A DNA stretch of 64,000 nucleotides from Pseudoprimorskyibacter insulae. Lineage in GTDB: Bacteria > Pseudomonadota > Alphaproteobacteria > Rhodobacterales > Rhodobacteraceae. Location: NCBI RefSeq assembly GCF_900302505.1, contig NZ_OMOJ01000005.1:62001-126000 (forward strand), read 5' to 3'. The translations under genes were made by a program, and so were the position numbers. The number at the start of each line of letters is the position of its first letter. Position 1 is the first letter of the stretch. The notes beneath the pieces were generated by a model, which saw nothing but the letters and a program-made list of their open reading frames with translations, had not been told where the DNA came from and did not search any database. Shown piece after piece: positions 56,633 through 64,000 of this stretch.

Positions 56633-58315
56633 ATGAAACGCACCGCTATTTCCGCGTTGGCCTTTGCCGTGGCCACCCTGCCCGCCTTTGCCCAAGAGGC
56701 CCCGAACACCATGCTGGTTCTGGATGCCTCGGGCTCGATGTGGGGGCAGATCGACGGGGTGAACAAGATCACCATCGCCCGCACGGTGCTGGATGATCTG
56801 CTGGCCACCCTGCCCGAAAACCAGAACCTCGGGCTAACGGTCTATGGCCACCGCACCAAGGGCGATTGCAGTGATATTGAAACGCTGGTCATGCCCGCGC
56901 CCGGCAACCGGGCCGATATTGCGGCCAAGGTGGCGGGCCTGAACCCCAAGGGCAAAACGCCCCTGTCGGCCGCGGTGATCGAAGCCGCCCGCGCCCTGCG
57001 CCACACCGAAGAGGCGGCCACCGTGATCCTGATTTCCGACGGGATCGAAACCTGCGAGGCCGATCCCTGCGCTGTCGGGGCCGAGCTTGAGGCCTCGGGC
57101 GTGAACTTTACCGCCCATGTGGTGGGCTTTGACGTGGCCGATCCGGTGGCGCAGGCGCAATTGCAGTGCTTGGCGCGCAACACCGGCGGCACCTATCTGC
57201 CCGCCAAGAACGCCCGCGAACTCTCGGATGCTTTGGCCACAGTGACAAAGGTGGTGGAGCCTACGCCAGTCAAGATCGGCTTTTCGGCTTCCGAGACCTT
57301 CGGCACCGCCACCCGCGCGGTCGATGTGGTGTGGGAGATATACGCCGATAGCGGTGATATCGTGATGGACGCCACGCAAACCGACAGCGGCACAATCACC
57401 CTGCCCGCTGGCAGCTATGTGGTGAAGGCCCTGCGGCTGAGTGATGAGACGCAATTGGAAAAGGCCGTCACCCTGACCGACACGGATAAAACCGTGCATC
57501 TGGACTTTGACGAACCTCTGCCGGAGGTCACGCTGGGCGCGCCCGATAGCGGCCCTGCGGGAACCGTGGTTCAAGTTACATGGGACGGGCCGAACGGCGA
57601 TGGCGACTATCTGGACACCGCCGTTCCGGGGGCCGAAAGCGGCCAGTATCTGACCTATACTTACACGATGGATGGCAACCCTGCCGCGTTGCGCCTGCCC
57701 GCCCAGCCCGGCATCTATGACATCCGCTATATCGCCGCCGATGGCTTGCAGGTTCTGGCAACGCGCCCTGTGACCGTGACAGAGCATCAAGCCGCGCTCT
57801 CGGCCCCTGCCTCGGTGCAGATCGGCGCGGTGTTTGCGGTGGTATGGCAAGGTGCGGGTCAGGCTGGCGATTATCTGGATATCGCCCTGCCCGGTGCTGC
57901 CCCGCTGGATTATGTCAGCTATGCCTATGTGGCCGATGGCAACCCGTTGCAAATAAAGGCACCTGTCACGCCGGGCGAGTACCAGATCCGTTATATCGTC
58001 GATCAGGACAGCAGCGTGTTTGCCTCGATCCCGCTGACCATCACCGATGTGCCCGCCACCCTGATCGCCCCGGCCGAGGCCACCGCTGGCCAACCCGTGA
58101 CGATCGCTTGGACAGGCCCCGGCAATGCGGGCGATTGGCTGACGATCACCACGCCCGATGACGGCCCGCTGGGCTATGTGACCTATGGCTATACCAACGA
58201 TGGCAACCCGCTGACCTTCAACGCCCCGGACACGCCCGGCAGCTATGTGATCCGCTATATCGCTGACGGACCGGAAAGCCGGGTGCTGACCGAAGTGCCG
58301 CTGGTGGTGAAGTAA
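56633..58315 (+). CDS. Secreted von Willebrand factor A domain protein with three C-terminal repeats
   Basis: A 560-residue protein with a signal peptide (MKRTAISALAFAVATLPAFA) and a VWA domain directly after it. The MIDAS metal site is visible as VLDASGSM (Asp31, Ser33, Ser35), with LISDGIETC further on. A middle region (about 220-300) is beta-rich. The C-terminal 260 residues hold three copies of a roughly 85-residue module with a shared pattern: PA-G--V-V-W-GP...GDYLDI...Y-YTMDGNP...PG-Y-IRYI. It acts outside the cytoplasm, probably in protein or surface binding. Function is unknown. ATG 56633 is set by the signal peptide. Confidence 0.82.
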   Translation: MKRTAISALAFAVATLPAFAQEAPNTMLVLDASGSMWGQIDGVNKITIARTVLDDLLATLPENQNLGLTVYGHRTKGDCSDIETLVMPAPGNRADIAAKVAGLNPKGKTPLSAAVIEAARALRHTEEAATVILISDGIETCEADPCAVGAELEASGVNFTAHVVGFDVADPVAQAQLQCLARNTGGTYLPAKNARELSDALATVTKVVEPTPVKIGFSASETFGTATRAVDVVWEIYADSGDIVMDATQTDSGTITLPAGSYVVKALRLSDETQLEKAVTLTDTDKTVHLDFDEPLPEVTLGAPDSGPAGTVVQVTWDGPNGDGDYLDTAVPGAESGQYLTYTYTMDGNPAALRLPAQPGIYDIRYIAADGLQVLATRPVTVTEHQAALSAPASVQIGAVFAVVWQGAGQAGDYLDIALPGAAPLDYVSYAYVADGNPLQIKAPVTPGEYQIRYIVDQDSSVFASIPLTITDVPATLIAPAEATAGQPVTIAWTGPGNAGDWLTITTPDDGPLGYVTYGYTNDGNPLTFNAPDTPGSYVIRYIADGPESRVLTEVPLVVK

Positions 58316-58317
58316 TC

Positions 58318-58345
58318 AAAAAGGGCCGGTCATCGCGACCGGCCC
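58318..58345 (-). terminator. Terminator of the agl operon
   Basis: GGGCCGGTC/GACCGGCCC (58323-58331, 58337-58345) pair around ATCGC. The U-run (TTTTT) exists only when read on the minus strand, so it ends the agl operon, 27 bases after the aglK stop. The plus-strand VWA gene shares the hairpin without a U-run. Confidence 0.85.
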
Positions 58346-58372
58346 AAACTCGTTACCTCCCCCACGTTCCGC

Positions 58373-59455
58373 TTAGCGATAGAGCAGCGATACCCCATCG
58401 GCGAACAGATGCACCTTGGACGGATCGGCCGTCAGGCGCACGGTCTGGCCGCGCATACCCTGATGGATGCCCGCCAGCTTGGCGATCACCTGCCCGTCGC
58501 CGTGACCGAAATAGAGCAGTGTCACTTCGCCCAAAGCCTCAGTAATCGACACCGCGCCCGTATAAATCGCATCGCCCTTGGCCGCGACCATATCTTCGGG
58601 ACGGACGCCGACATTAACCTTCAGGCCCATATCCGCATCGGTCGTGGGATAGTCGGACACGGCGACACAACCATCCGCCAGCTTGACCTTGGTCTGCGCC
58701 CCGGTTTCCACCACCTCACCGGGCAACAGGTTCATCGCGGGCGAGCCAATGAATTGCGCCACGAATTCACTGTTAGGCCGCTCGTAAAGCTCTAGCGGAG
58801 TGCCGACCTGCGCGATGCCCTTGTTGGCCAGAACCACAATCCGGCTGGCCAGCGTCATCGCTTCGACCTGATCGTGGGTGACGTAGATCATCGTGCTGTC
58901 GGGCATCTGTTCCTTCAGCTGGGCGATCTCGATCCGGGTGGCCACGCGCAGCGCTGCGTCAAGGTTCGAAAGCGGCTCATCGAACAGATAGACCTTGGGG
59001 TCGCGCACGATGGAGCGGCCAATCGCCACCCGCTGACGCTGCCCGCCCGACAGGGCCTTGGGCAGACGGTCCAGATAAGGTTCTAGCTGAAGGATACGCG
59101 CGGCCTTTTCGACGGCGGCGTCAATCTCGGCTTGCGATTTTTTGGCGATCTTCAGCGCAAAGCTCATGTTATCGCGCACCGTCATATGCGGATAAAGCGC
59201 ATAGGACTGGAACACCATGGCGATGCCACGCTTGGACGGCGGTACATCGTTCATCCGTTCGCCGTCGATGTCCAGCGTGCCGCCGGTGATCTTTTCCAGA
59301 CCCGCGATCATCCGCAGCAGCGTGGATTTCCCGCAGCCCGAAGGCCCGACGAACACAATCAGTTCGCCGGTTTTGATGTCGAGGTTGATGTTCTTCAGAA
59401 CATCGACCGTCCCGCCATAGGTCTTGGCGACATCCGTCAGTTTCAGATCGGCCAT
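58373..59455 (-). CDS. aglK: Sugar ABC transporter ATP-binding protein (AglK-like)
   Basis: A 360-residue MalK/UgpC-type ATPase powering the alpha-glucoside importer. Walker A GPSGCGKSTLL (about 36-46), signature LSGGQRQRVAIGRS, Walker B VYLFDEPLSNLD, switch His in YVTHDQVEA; the C-terminal quarter is the OB/TOBE regulatory part (VGVRPEDM). ATG 59455 is chosen because the family starts MADLKLTDVAKTYGG; the 40 upstream residues come from the aglA end. It is the last gene of the operon. Confidence 0.93.
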   Translation of the reverse strand: MADLKLTDVAKTYGGTVDVLKNINLDIKTGELIVFVGPSGCGKSTLLRMIAGLEKITGGTLDIDGERMNDVPPSKRGIAMVFQSYALYPHMTVRDNMSFALKIAKKSQAEIDAAVEKAARILQLEPYLDRLPKALSGGQRQRVAIGRSIVRDPKVYLFDEPLSNLDAALRVATRIEIAQLKEQMPDSTMIYVTHDQVEAMTLASRIVVLANKGIAQVGTPLELYERPNSEFVAQFIGSPAMNLLPGEVVETGAQTKVKLADGCVAVSDYPTTDADMGLKVNVGVRPEDMVAAKGDAIYTGAVSITEALGEVTLLYFGHGDGQVIAKLAGIHQGMRGQTVRLTADPSKVHLFADGVSLLYR

Positions 59456-59475
59456 ATCCTCCCCCTTCGCTTTGC

Positions 59476-61128
59476 TTATGCCTTGAGTTTCAGGCTGGGC
59501 TGCCACGGGCCCAGATGCAGTTTGCCGTCGGGCGCGACGGGCGCGCTGCCCAGCTCCAGCCCGATGTCGTGCCATGTGCCCGCGGGCATATCCATCACCG
59601 CCGGTTCGGCGCTTAGGTTAAACGCGCAGAAGATCACCTCATCCCCTTCAGTGCGGGTGAAATACAGGATCGAGCCTTCGGCCTGAACCGCGTCATGTGC
59701 CCCGCGCACCAGCGCAGCATGCGACCGGCGGAAGGCAATGGCGCGGCGGTAGTGATGGACCAGCGCAGTCGGGTCGTTTTCCTGCACGGCGACGGACCGG
59801 TTCACATGGTCATGGCTGACCGGCAACCACGGCTGGCCGGTGGTGAACCCGCCGCTTTGGTTGGACTTTTCCCAAACCATCGGCGTGCGGCATCCATCGC
59901 GGCCTTTGAATTCGGGCCAAAATTCGATGCCATAGGGGTCTTGTAGATCGTCAAAGCCGACCTCAGCCTCGGGCAGGCCCAGTTCCTCGCCCTGATAGAG
60001 GCAAACCGACCCCGGCAGGCACAGAAGCATCGTGGTGAACAGGCGCTGCGCGGCAGGCGTCAGATCCCAGCGCGAGGTGTGGCGCACCACGTCATGGTTC
60101 GAAAACGCCCAGCAGGCCCAGCCTTCGCTGGCCACGCGGTCTACATGGTCGAACACTTCGGACACGAACTGCGCCGTAGGCCGTTCGCCCGACAGCAGTT
60201 CAAACGCATAGCACATGTGCATCAGATCATCACCGGCGGTGTATTCGCCCATGATCTCAAGCCCGCGCTGCGCATCGCCCACTTCGCCCACGGCAGCGGC
60301 GCCATAAGGCTCCATCACCGCGCGCAATTTGCGCAGGAACGCAAAGTTCTCGGGGCGGTTCTTGTCGTAGAGGTGTTCTTGGTGGTTATAGGGGTTCACG
60401 CTGGGCGCGATTGTGGCATTGCGCAGCTCGGGCGCCAGGGGCGGGTTCGATCGGAGCTGTTGATCGTGGACGTAGAAGTTGATGGTATCGAGCCGGAACC
60501 CGTCGACACCCCGGTCCAGCCAGAACTTCGCCACGTCCAAAAGCGATGCCTGCACATCCGGGCAATGGAAGTTCAGGTCGGGTTGCGACACCAAGAAATT
60601 GTGCAGGTAATACTGTTCGCGTCTTGCGTCCCACTGCCAAGCCGAGCCGCCAAAGATCGACAGCCAATTGTTCGGCGGTGTGCCATCAGGCTTGGCATCG
60701 GCCCAGACGTACCAATCGGCCTTGTCGTTTGTCTTGTTGCTGCGCGATTGCTGGAACCATGCGTGCTGATCCGAGGTGTGCGACAGAACGAGGTCGATCA
60801 TCACCTTCAGGCCCAGCTTATGCGCGGTCTGGATCAACACGTCGAAATCGGCCAGCGATCCGAACATCGGATCAACGTCGCAATAATCGCTGACGTCATA
60901 GCCGAAGTCCTTCATCGGCGAGGTAAAGAACGGCGAGATCCAGATCGCATCAACACCAAGCGAGGCCACATGCGGCAGGCGCTGTGCGATGCCCAGCAGA
61001 TCGCCGATGCCATCGCCATTGCTATCCTGAAAGCTGCGCGGATAGATCTGATAGATCACCGCACCGCGCCACCAATCTTTTTGCCGGGACTCGATCGCTT
61101 CACTCATCTTGTTGTTTACCATATTCAT
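59476..61128 (-). CDS. aglA: Alpha-glucosidase, GH13 family (AglA-like)
   Basis: A 550-residue cytoplasmic glycoside hydrolase cleaving alpha-glucosides after import. The GH13 regions are present: YQIYPRSFQDSNGDGIGDL, DLVLSHTSDQH, the nucleophile Asp in DGFRLDTINFY, the acid Glu in AAVGEVGD, and the stabilising Asp in FSNHDVVR. The length and the lack of a signal peptide match AglA. AAGGAAACG precedes ATG 61128. Substrate range (trehalose, maltose, sucrose) cannot be read from sequence. Confidence 0.94.
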   Translation of the reverse strand: MNMVNNKMSEAIESRQKDWWRGAVIYQIYPRSFQDSNGDGIGDLLGIAQRLPHVASLGVDAIWISPFFTSPMKDFGYDVSDYCDVDPMFGSLADFDVLIQTAHKLGLKVMIDLVLSHTSDQHAWFQQSRSNKTNDKADWYVWADAKPDGTPPNNWLSIFGGSAWQWDARREQYYLHNFLVSQPDLNFHCPDVQASLLDVAKFWLDRGVDGFRLDTINFYVHDQQLRSNPPLAPELRNATIAPSVNPYNHQEHLYDKNRPENFAFLRKLRAVMEPYGAAAVGEVGDAQRGLEIMGEYTAGDDLMHMCYAFELLSGERPTAQFVSEVFDHVDRVASEGWACWAFSNHDVVRHTSRWDLTPAAQRLFTTMLLCLPGSVCLYQGEELGLPEAEVGFDDLQDPYGIEFWPEFKGRDGCRTPMVWEKSNQSGGFTTGQPWLPVSHDHVNRSVAVQENDPTALVHHYRRAIAFRRSHAALVRGAHDAVQAEGSILYFTRTEGDEVIFCAFNLSAEPAVMDMPAGTWHDIGLELGSAPVAPDGKLHLGPWQPSLKLKA

Positions 61129-61176
61129 ACGCGTTTCCTTTATGGGGCCGGAGGGAGGCCCCGCTCGTATTCGTTG

Positions 61177-62322
61177 TTATTTCACCGAGCCGGCCAACAG
61201 ACCGCGCACCAAGTAGCGTTGCATTGCAAAGAACACCACCAGCGGCACCGAGATCGACACGAAGGCCGCCGTGGCAAGGATTTCCCAGTTGCCGCCGCGC
61301 GTGCCCAGCAGTTCGACGATTTGCTTGGTCATCACCGTGGTCTGGCCGGTGGAATCGATCAGGAACACCAGCGCCACCAGCAGATCGTTCCACGTCCAGA
61401 GGAACTGAAAGATTGCAAAGCTGGCCAGTGCCGGGAAGGACAGCGGCAGGATGATCTTGACGAAGATCTGGAAATCCGTCGCGCCGTCCACACGGGCGTT
61501 CTCGATGATGTCGCGCGGCAGACCGACCATGTAGTTGCGCAGCAGATAGATCGCCAAGGGCAAACCAAAGCCGGTATGCGCCAGCCAGACGCCGAGATAC
61601 CCTTTGCCGATGCCAATGCCCAAGTGCAGCTTGAGCAGCGGGATCAGCGCCAGTTGCAGCGGCACCACCAGCAGGGCAACCACAAAGGCCACCAGCAGCG
61701 CACGGCCCGGAAAATCCATCCACGCCAGCGCATAGGCGGCGAAGGCAGCGATCACGATAGGAATGATCGTGGCAGGGATCGTCACGGTCAGCGTGTTGAA
61801 GAACGCCTTGGCCAAGCTGTCAGTATTGTCGCCTGAAAACAGCACCTTGCTGTAGTTTTCAAAAGTGAATTCAGGCGGCAATTCGGCGGTGACAAACACC
61901 CGCTGGCCGCGCGATCCGGTCATCTCGGTCGGGCTTTCCATACGGTAGGCCCCATCTGCCTGCACGGTGATGGTGCCCTCTTTCAGCTCAGCCGTTTGGC
62001 CGGGCGTATAGGCGTCGATCTCTCGCGATGAGGTGCCCCAGACGCTGATCACGGCGGGGCTGCCCTCTTCGAACAATTCGCCTTCGATCACAAACATCCC
62101 GCCCGTCTGCACCTGTATTGCCGGGTCGGCGGTGCGCAGCGTCAGGTTCTGTTCCGACGGGAACATCGACTTCCACCAGCCACTTGTCGCGATCTGGTCG
62201 GCGGTGCGGAAGGACGACACCAACAGGCCCACGGTTGGGAACAACCACAGCGCCACCAGCACAGCCACCGAGATATGAACGGCCCATGTCAGCGAAGATT
62301 TGGTTCCGGCGATATTATCCAT
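61177..62322 (-). CDS. aglG: Sugar ABC transporter permease (AglG-like)
   Basis: A 381-residue MalG-type permease with six membrane helices and the EAA-loop (DIIENARVDGATDFQIFVKIILPLS, about 275-299), which contacts the ATPase. A periplasmic insert of about 100 residues after helix 1 (about 46-150; DQIATSGWWKSMFP through AELPPEFTFENYS) is characteristic of AglG. ATG 62322 is preceded by AAGGAG; the upstream ATG 62337 would include that site. It is 27 bases after aglF. Confidence 0.93.
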   Translation of the reverse strand: MDNIAGTKSSLTWAVHISVAVLVALWLFPTVGLLVSSFRTADQIATSGWWKSMFPSEQNLTLRTADPAIQVQTGGMFVIEGELFEEGSPAVISVWGTSSREIDAYTPGQTAELKEGTITVQADGAYRMESPTEMTGSRGQRVFVTAELPPEFTFENYSKVLFSGDNTDSLAKAFFNTLTVTIPATIIPIVIAAFAAYALAWMDFPGRALLVAFVVALLVVPLQLALIPLLKLHLGIGIGKGYLGVWLAHTGFGLPLAIYLLRNYMVGLPRDIIENARVDGATDFQIFVKIILPLSFPALASFAIFQFLWTWNDLLVALVFLIDSTGQTTVMTKQIVELLGTRGGNWEILATAAFVSISVPLVVFFAMQRYLVRGLLAGSVK

Positions 62323-62349
62323 GACGTGCTCCTTCATAGTCGCGGGCCA

Positions 62350-63351
62350 TCAGCGCATCTCCTTGCGGGCGTTGTAGACGTTCCAGACAAGGATCGGCGT
62401 CACCAGCAGCATGATCACAATCGCCGCAGCCGACCCGACGCCCCAGTCATTGGCGCGGAACAGTTTGTCGTACATGTAATTGGCCAGAACTTGCGTTTCC
62501 CACTGGCCGTTGGTCATGGCGAAGACGATGTCAAAGACCTTCAGAACCACGATGGTGATCGTCGTCCAGACCACCACGATGGTGCCCATGATCTGCGGCA
62601 CCTTGATCTTAAAGAAGATCTGGAACGGGTTCGCGCCATCGACGATGGCCGCCTCGACCGTTTCTTCGGGAATACCGCGCAGGGCGGCGGACAGGATCAC
62701 CATGGCAAAGCCGGTCTGGATCCAGATCAGCACCGCCATCAGGAAGAAGTTGTTCCAGATCGGCAGGGTCAGCCATTGTTGTGGGTCATTGCCGGTCAGG
62801 CCCACATAGATCGCGTTCAGAATGCCGATCTGTTCGGTGCCCGGCGGACGGGCGTCATAGACCAGTTTCCAAATCACCGCCGCCCCGACGAAGGAAATCG
62901 CCATCGGCATAAAGATCAGCGACTTGGCGATATTGCCCCAACGGATGCGGTCGGTCAGCTGCGCAGCCAGCAGGCCAAACGCGGTCGAGGCCGCAGGCAC
63001 CACAACCAGCCACATCATGTTGTTGCGCATGGCTTCCCAGAACTTCGGCTCGCTCAGCATCTGGCTGTAGTTCGCCAGCCCGACAAAAGCGCCGTCCTGA
63101 TCGCGGTCGGTTACGGACATGCGCAGCGTCTCAAACACGGGATAGGCCAGATAGAGGCACAGCGCGAACAGCGCCGGAAACAGGAACAGCCAAGGGCGAA
63201 TGATATTGGCGCGGTTGATATTGCGCCCCGCATGCGGGCCTTTGGCCGGGAAAAGAACTTTGTCGAGGAACTGATTTGACAGGTAGAAATATCCCACACA
63301 GGCCCCAACGCCTATGACAATGGTCAGCAGCCCCTGAATGGCCGGATGCAT
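62350..63351 (-). CDS. aglF: Sugar ABC transporter permease (AglF-like)
   Basis: A 333-residue MalF-type permease. An N-terminal helix (LLTIVIGVGACVGYFYLSNQF) and a linker precede six core helices; the EAA-loop reads ETVEAAIVDGANPFQIFFKIKVPQI (about 239-263). It pairs with AglG. GGGAGGGGAC precedes ATG 63351. An intercistronic stem-loop (63391-63418) separates it from the upstream binding-protein gene. Confidence 0.94.
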   Translation of the reverse strand: MHPAIQGLLTIVIGVGACVGYFYLSNQFLDKVLFPAKGPHAGRNINRANIIRPWLFLFPALFALCLYLAYPVFETLRMSVTDRDQDGAFVGLANYSQMLSEPKFWEAMRNNMMWLVVVPAASTAFGLLAAQLTDRIRWGNIAKSLIFMPMAISFVGAAVIWKLVYDARPPGTEQIGILNAIYVGLTGNDPQQWLTLPIWNNFFLMAVLIWIQTGFAMVILSAALRGIPEETVEAAIVDGANPFQIFFKIKVPQIMGTIVVVWTTITIVVLKVFDIVFAMTNGQWETQVLANYMYDKLFRANDWGVGSAAAIVIMLLVTPILVWNVYNARKEMR

Positions 63352-63390
63352 GGTGTCCCCTCCCTGACAACAGATCGTTTAGAAACAGTT

Positions 63391-63418
63391 GGGGCGACCG
63401 GTTTGCACAGGTCGCCCC
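63391..63418 (-). terminator. Intercistronic stem-loop between aglE and aglF
   Basis: GGGGCGACC/GGTCGCCCC form a 9-bp stem with a 10-base loop, 13 bases after the aglE stop, with no U-run. Such structures after binding-protein genes protect the upstream message and lower expression of the permeases. Confidence 0.65.
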
Positions 63419-63431
63419 GAAAGGTGGCTGA

Positions 63432-64000
63432 TTATTTCAGCGCATCCCAGGATGCTTGGATCGCTTGGCCAACTTCTTCGGCCGATTTGCCGCCAGCATA
63501 GTCAACCATGCCGGTCCAGAACGACCCTGCGCCAACGCCGCCCGGCATCAGGTCAGAGCCGTCAAAGCGGAAGGTGGTCGCGCCCAGCAGGATTTCGTTC
63601 ATCTTGCGCAGGGTCGGATCGCTGAACGCATCGGGGTTCACGCCCTTGTGCGGGGTCAGGAAGCCCTTCTGAGCCATCCACGCTTCATGCGCTTCGGTGG
63701 TCTTCAGGAATTCGATGAACTGATGCGCTGCGGGCGAGTCGTTGGTGATCGCCCAAAGGGTGCCAGCGCCCAGAACCGGTGCGCCCAGATCCTTTTCAGC
63801 ATAGGCCGGGAAGTAGAAGAAATCTGCATCTTCACCAACCGAAGTGCCTTCGGGGAAGAACGCCGGAATGAACGAGGCCTGACGGTGCATGTAGCACTGC
63901 GGCGGCGAGGCAAACAGACCCTTGGGGCTGTCGCGGAAGTCGGTCGAGGCCACAGCACCAGCGCCGCCCGCAACATAGGCGTCGTTGCGCGCGAACCAGC
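63432..64000 (-). CDS. aglE: Alpha-glucoside ABC transporter binding protein, C-terminal part (AglE-like)
   Basis: The C-terminal 189 residues of a periplasmic sugar-binding protein; the start and signal peptide lie beyond the window. The visible part begins WFARNDAYVAGGAGAVASTD and includes FRDSPKGLFASPPQCYMHRQ, FFPEGTSVGEDADFFYFPA and the C-terminal SFWTGMVDYAGGKSAEEVGQA, which match AglE. It would be the first gene of the aglEFGAK operon read on the minus strand. A transcriptional regulator (AglR) often lies upstream but is outside this window. Confidence 0.9.
   Translation of the reverse strand, partial: WFARNDAYVAGGAGAVASTDFRDSPKGLFASPPQCYMHRQASFIPAFFPEGTSVGEDADFFYFPAYAEKDLGAPVLGAGTLWAITNDSPAAHQFIEFLKTTEAHEAWMAQKGFLTPHKGVNPDAFSDPTLRKMNEILLGATTFRFDGSDLMPGGVGAGSFWTGMVDYAGGKSAEEVGQAIQASWDALK

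Noticed and set aside
60079-61836. 585-codon open frame antisense to aglA and aglG
   Set aside because: It spans the end of one well-supported gene, the gap and the next, so it cannot be a conserved gene; composition is that of a shadow frame.

Overview
This 64 kb window looks like a chromosomal segment of a marine-type alphaproteobacterium of the order Rhodobacterales (Roseobacter/Rhodobacter group). Evidence: the trpG-trpD-trpC-moaC-moeA-lexA-comEC-gltX-gltA block, GAAC-N7-GAAC SOS boxes, a gene-transfer-agent (GTA) lysis pair, Ccm cytochrome c maturation genes, ZapA beside a coiled-coil ZauP-like gene, a fused indolepyruvate ferredoxin oxidoreductase and an aglEFGAK sugar operon. The genus cannot be fixed from the sequence alone. 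Coding density is very high, and no stretch over 300 bases lacks a gene. I saw no rRNA, tRNA, CRISPR array, IS element or replication origin.

Layout. 1-3000: end of an unknown membrane protein, a fluoroacetate-dehalogenase-like hydrolase and a divergent polysaccharide deacetylase. 3031-8710: one tightly overlapped operon for tryptophan and molybdenum cofactor synthesis, with ung and a GIY-YIG protein interposed. 8799-14478: SOS-controlled lexA, convergent comEC, gltX and gltA. 14498-18105: two tandem, very acidic, paralogous proteins with repeats, the least explained part of the window. 18112-29358 (minus strand): enoyl-CoA hydratase, DUF2087 protein, ccmH-ccmF, GTA holin/endolysin, ccmE, argC, murI and the large 2-oxoacid oxidoreductase. 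29524-34862: LysR regulator, a candidate small RNA, a DUF6151 protein, purL, a cysteine-cluster protein, bolA and grxD. 34862-42595: zapA and partner, transketolase, a lipoprotein, a DUF808 protein, two GAPDH paralogs flanking a 47-residue membrane peptide, and a DUF1127 peptide. 42596-53017: coaD, a CBS protein, then a valine-catabolism region (LysR, mmsA, isobutyryl-CoA dehydrogenase, a HibCH-MmsB fusion), a Crp/Fnr regulator and DUF2892. 53134-64000: SOS-controlled uvrA, a rhodanese behind a sulfide-repressor-like operator, a VWA protein and the agl operon, cut by the window end.

How parts work together. Transketolase and both GAPDH genes carry the same LacI-type palindrome (TGTTAnCGnTAACA-like), suggesting shared control of central carbon flow. 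The two GAPDHs differ at cofactor-selecting positions. MmsA, the acyl-CoA dehydrogenase and the HibCH-MmsB protein would carry isobutyryl-CoA to propionyl-CoA. lexA and uvrA share the SOS box. The rhodanese, the Crp/Fnr protein and DUF2892 suggest handling of reactive sulfur.

Best candidates for something new: the acidic protein pair with a shared N-terminal domain, acidic-hydrophobic C-termini and a roughly 10-bp-phased promoter motif; the candidate anti-Shine-Dalgarno small RNA at 30521-30602; and the in-frame HibCH-MmsB fusion that keeps an internal ribosome binding site.
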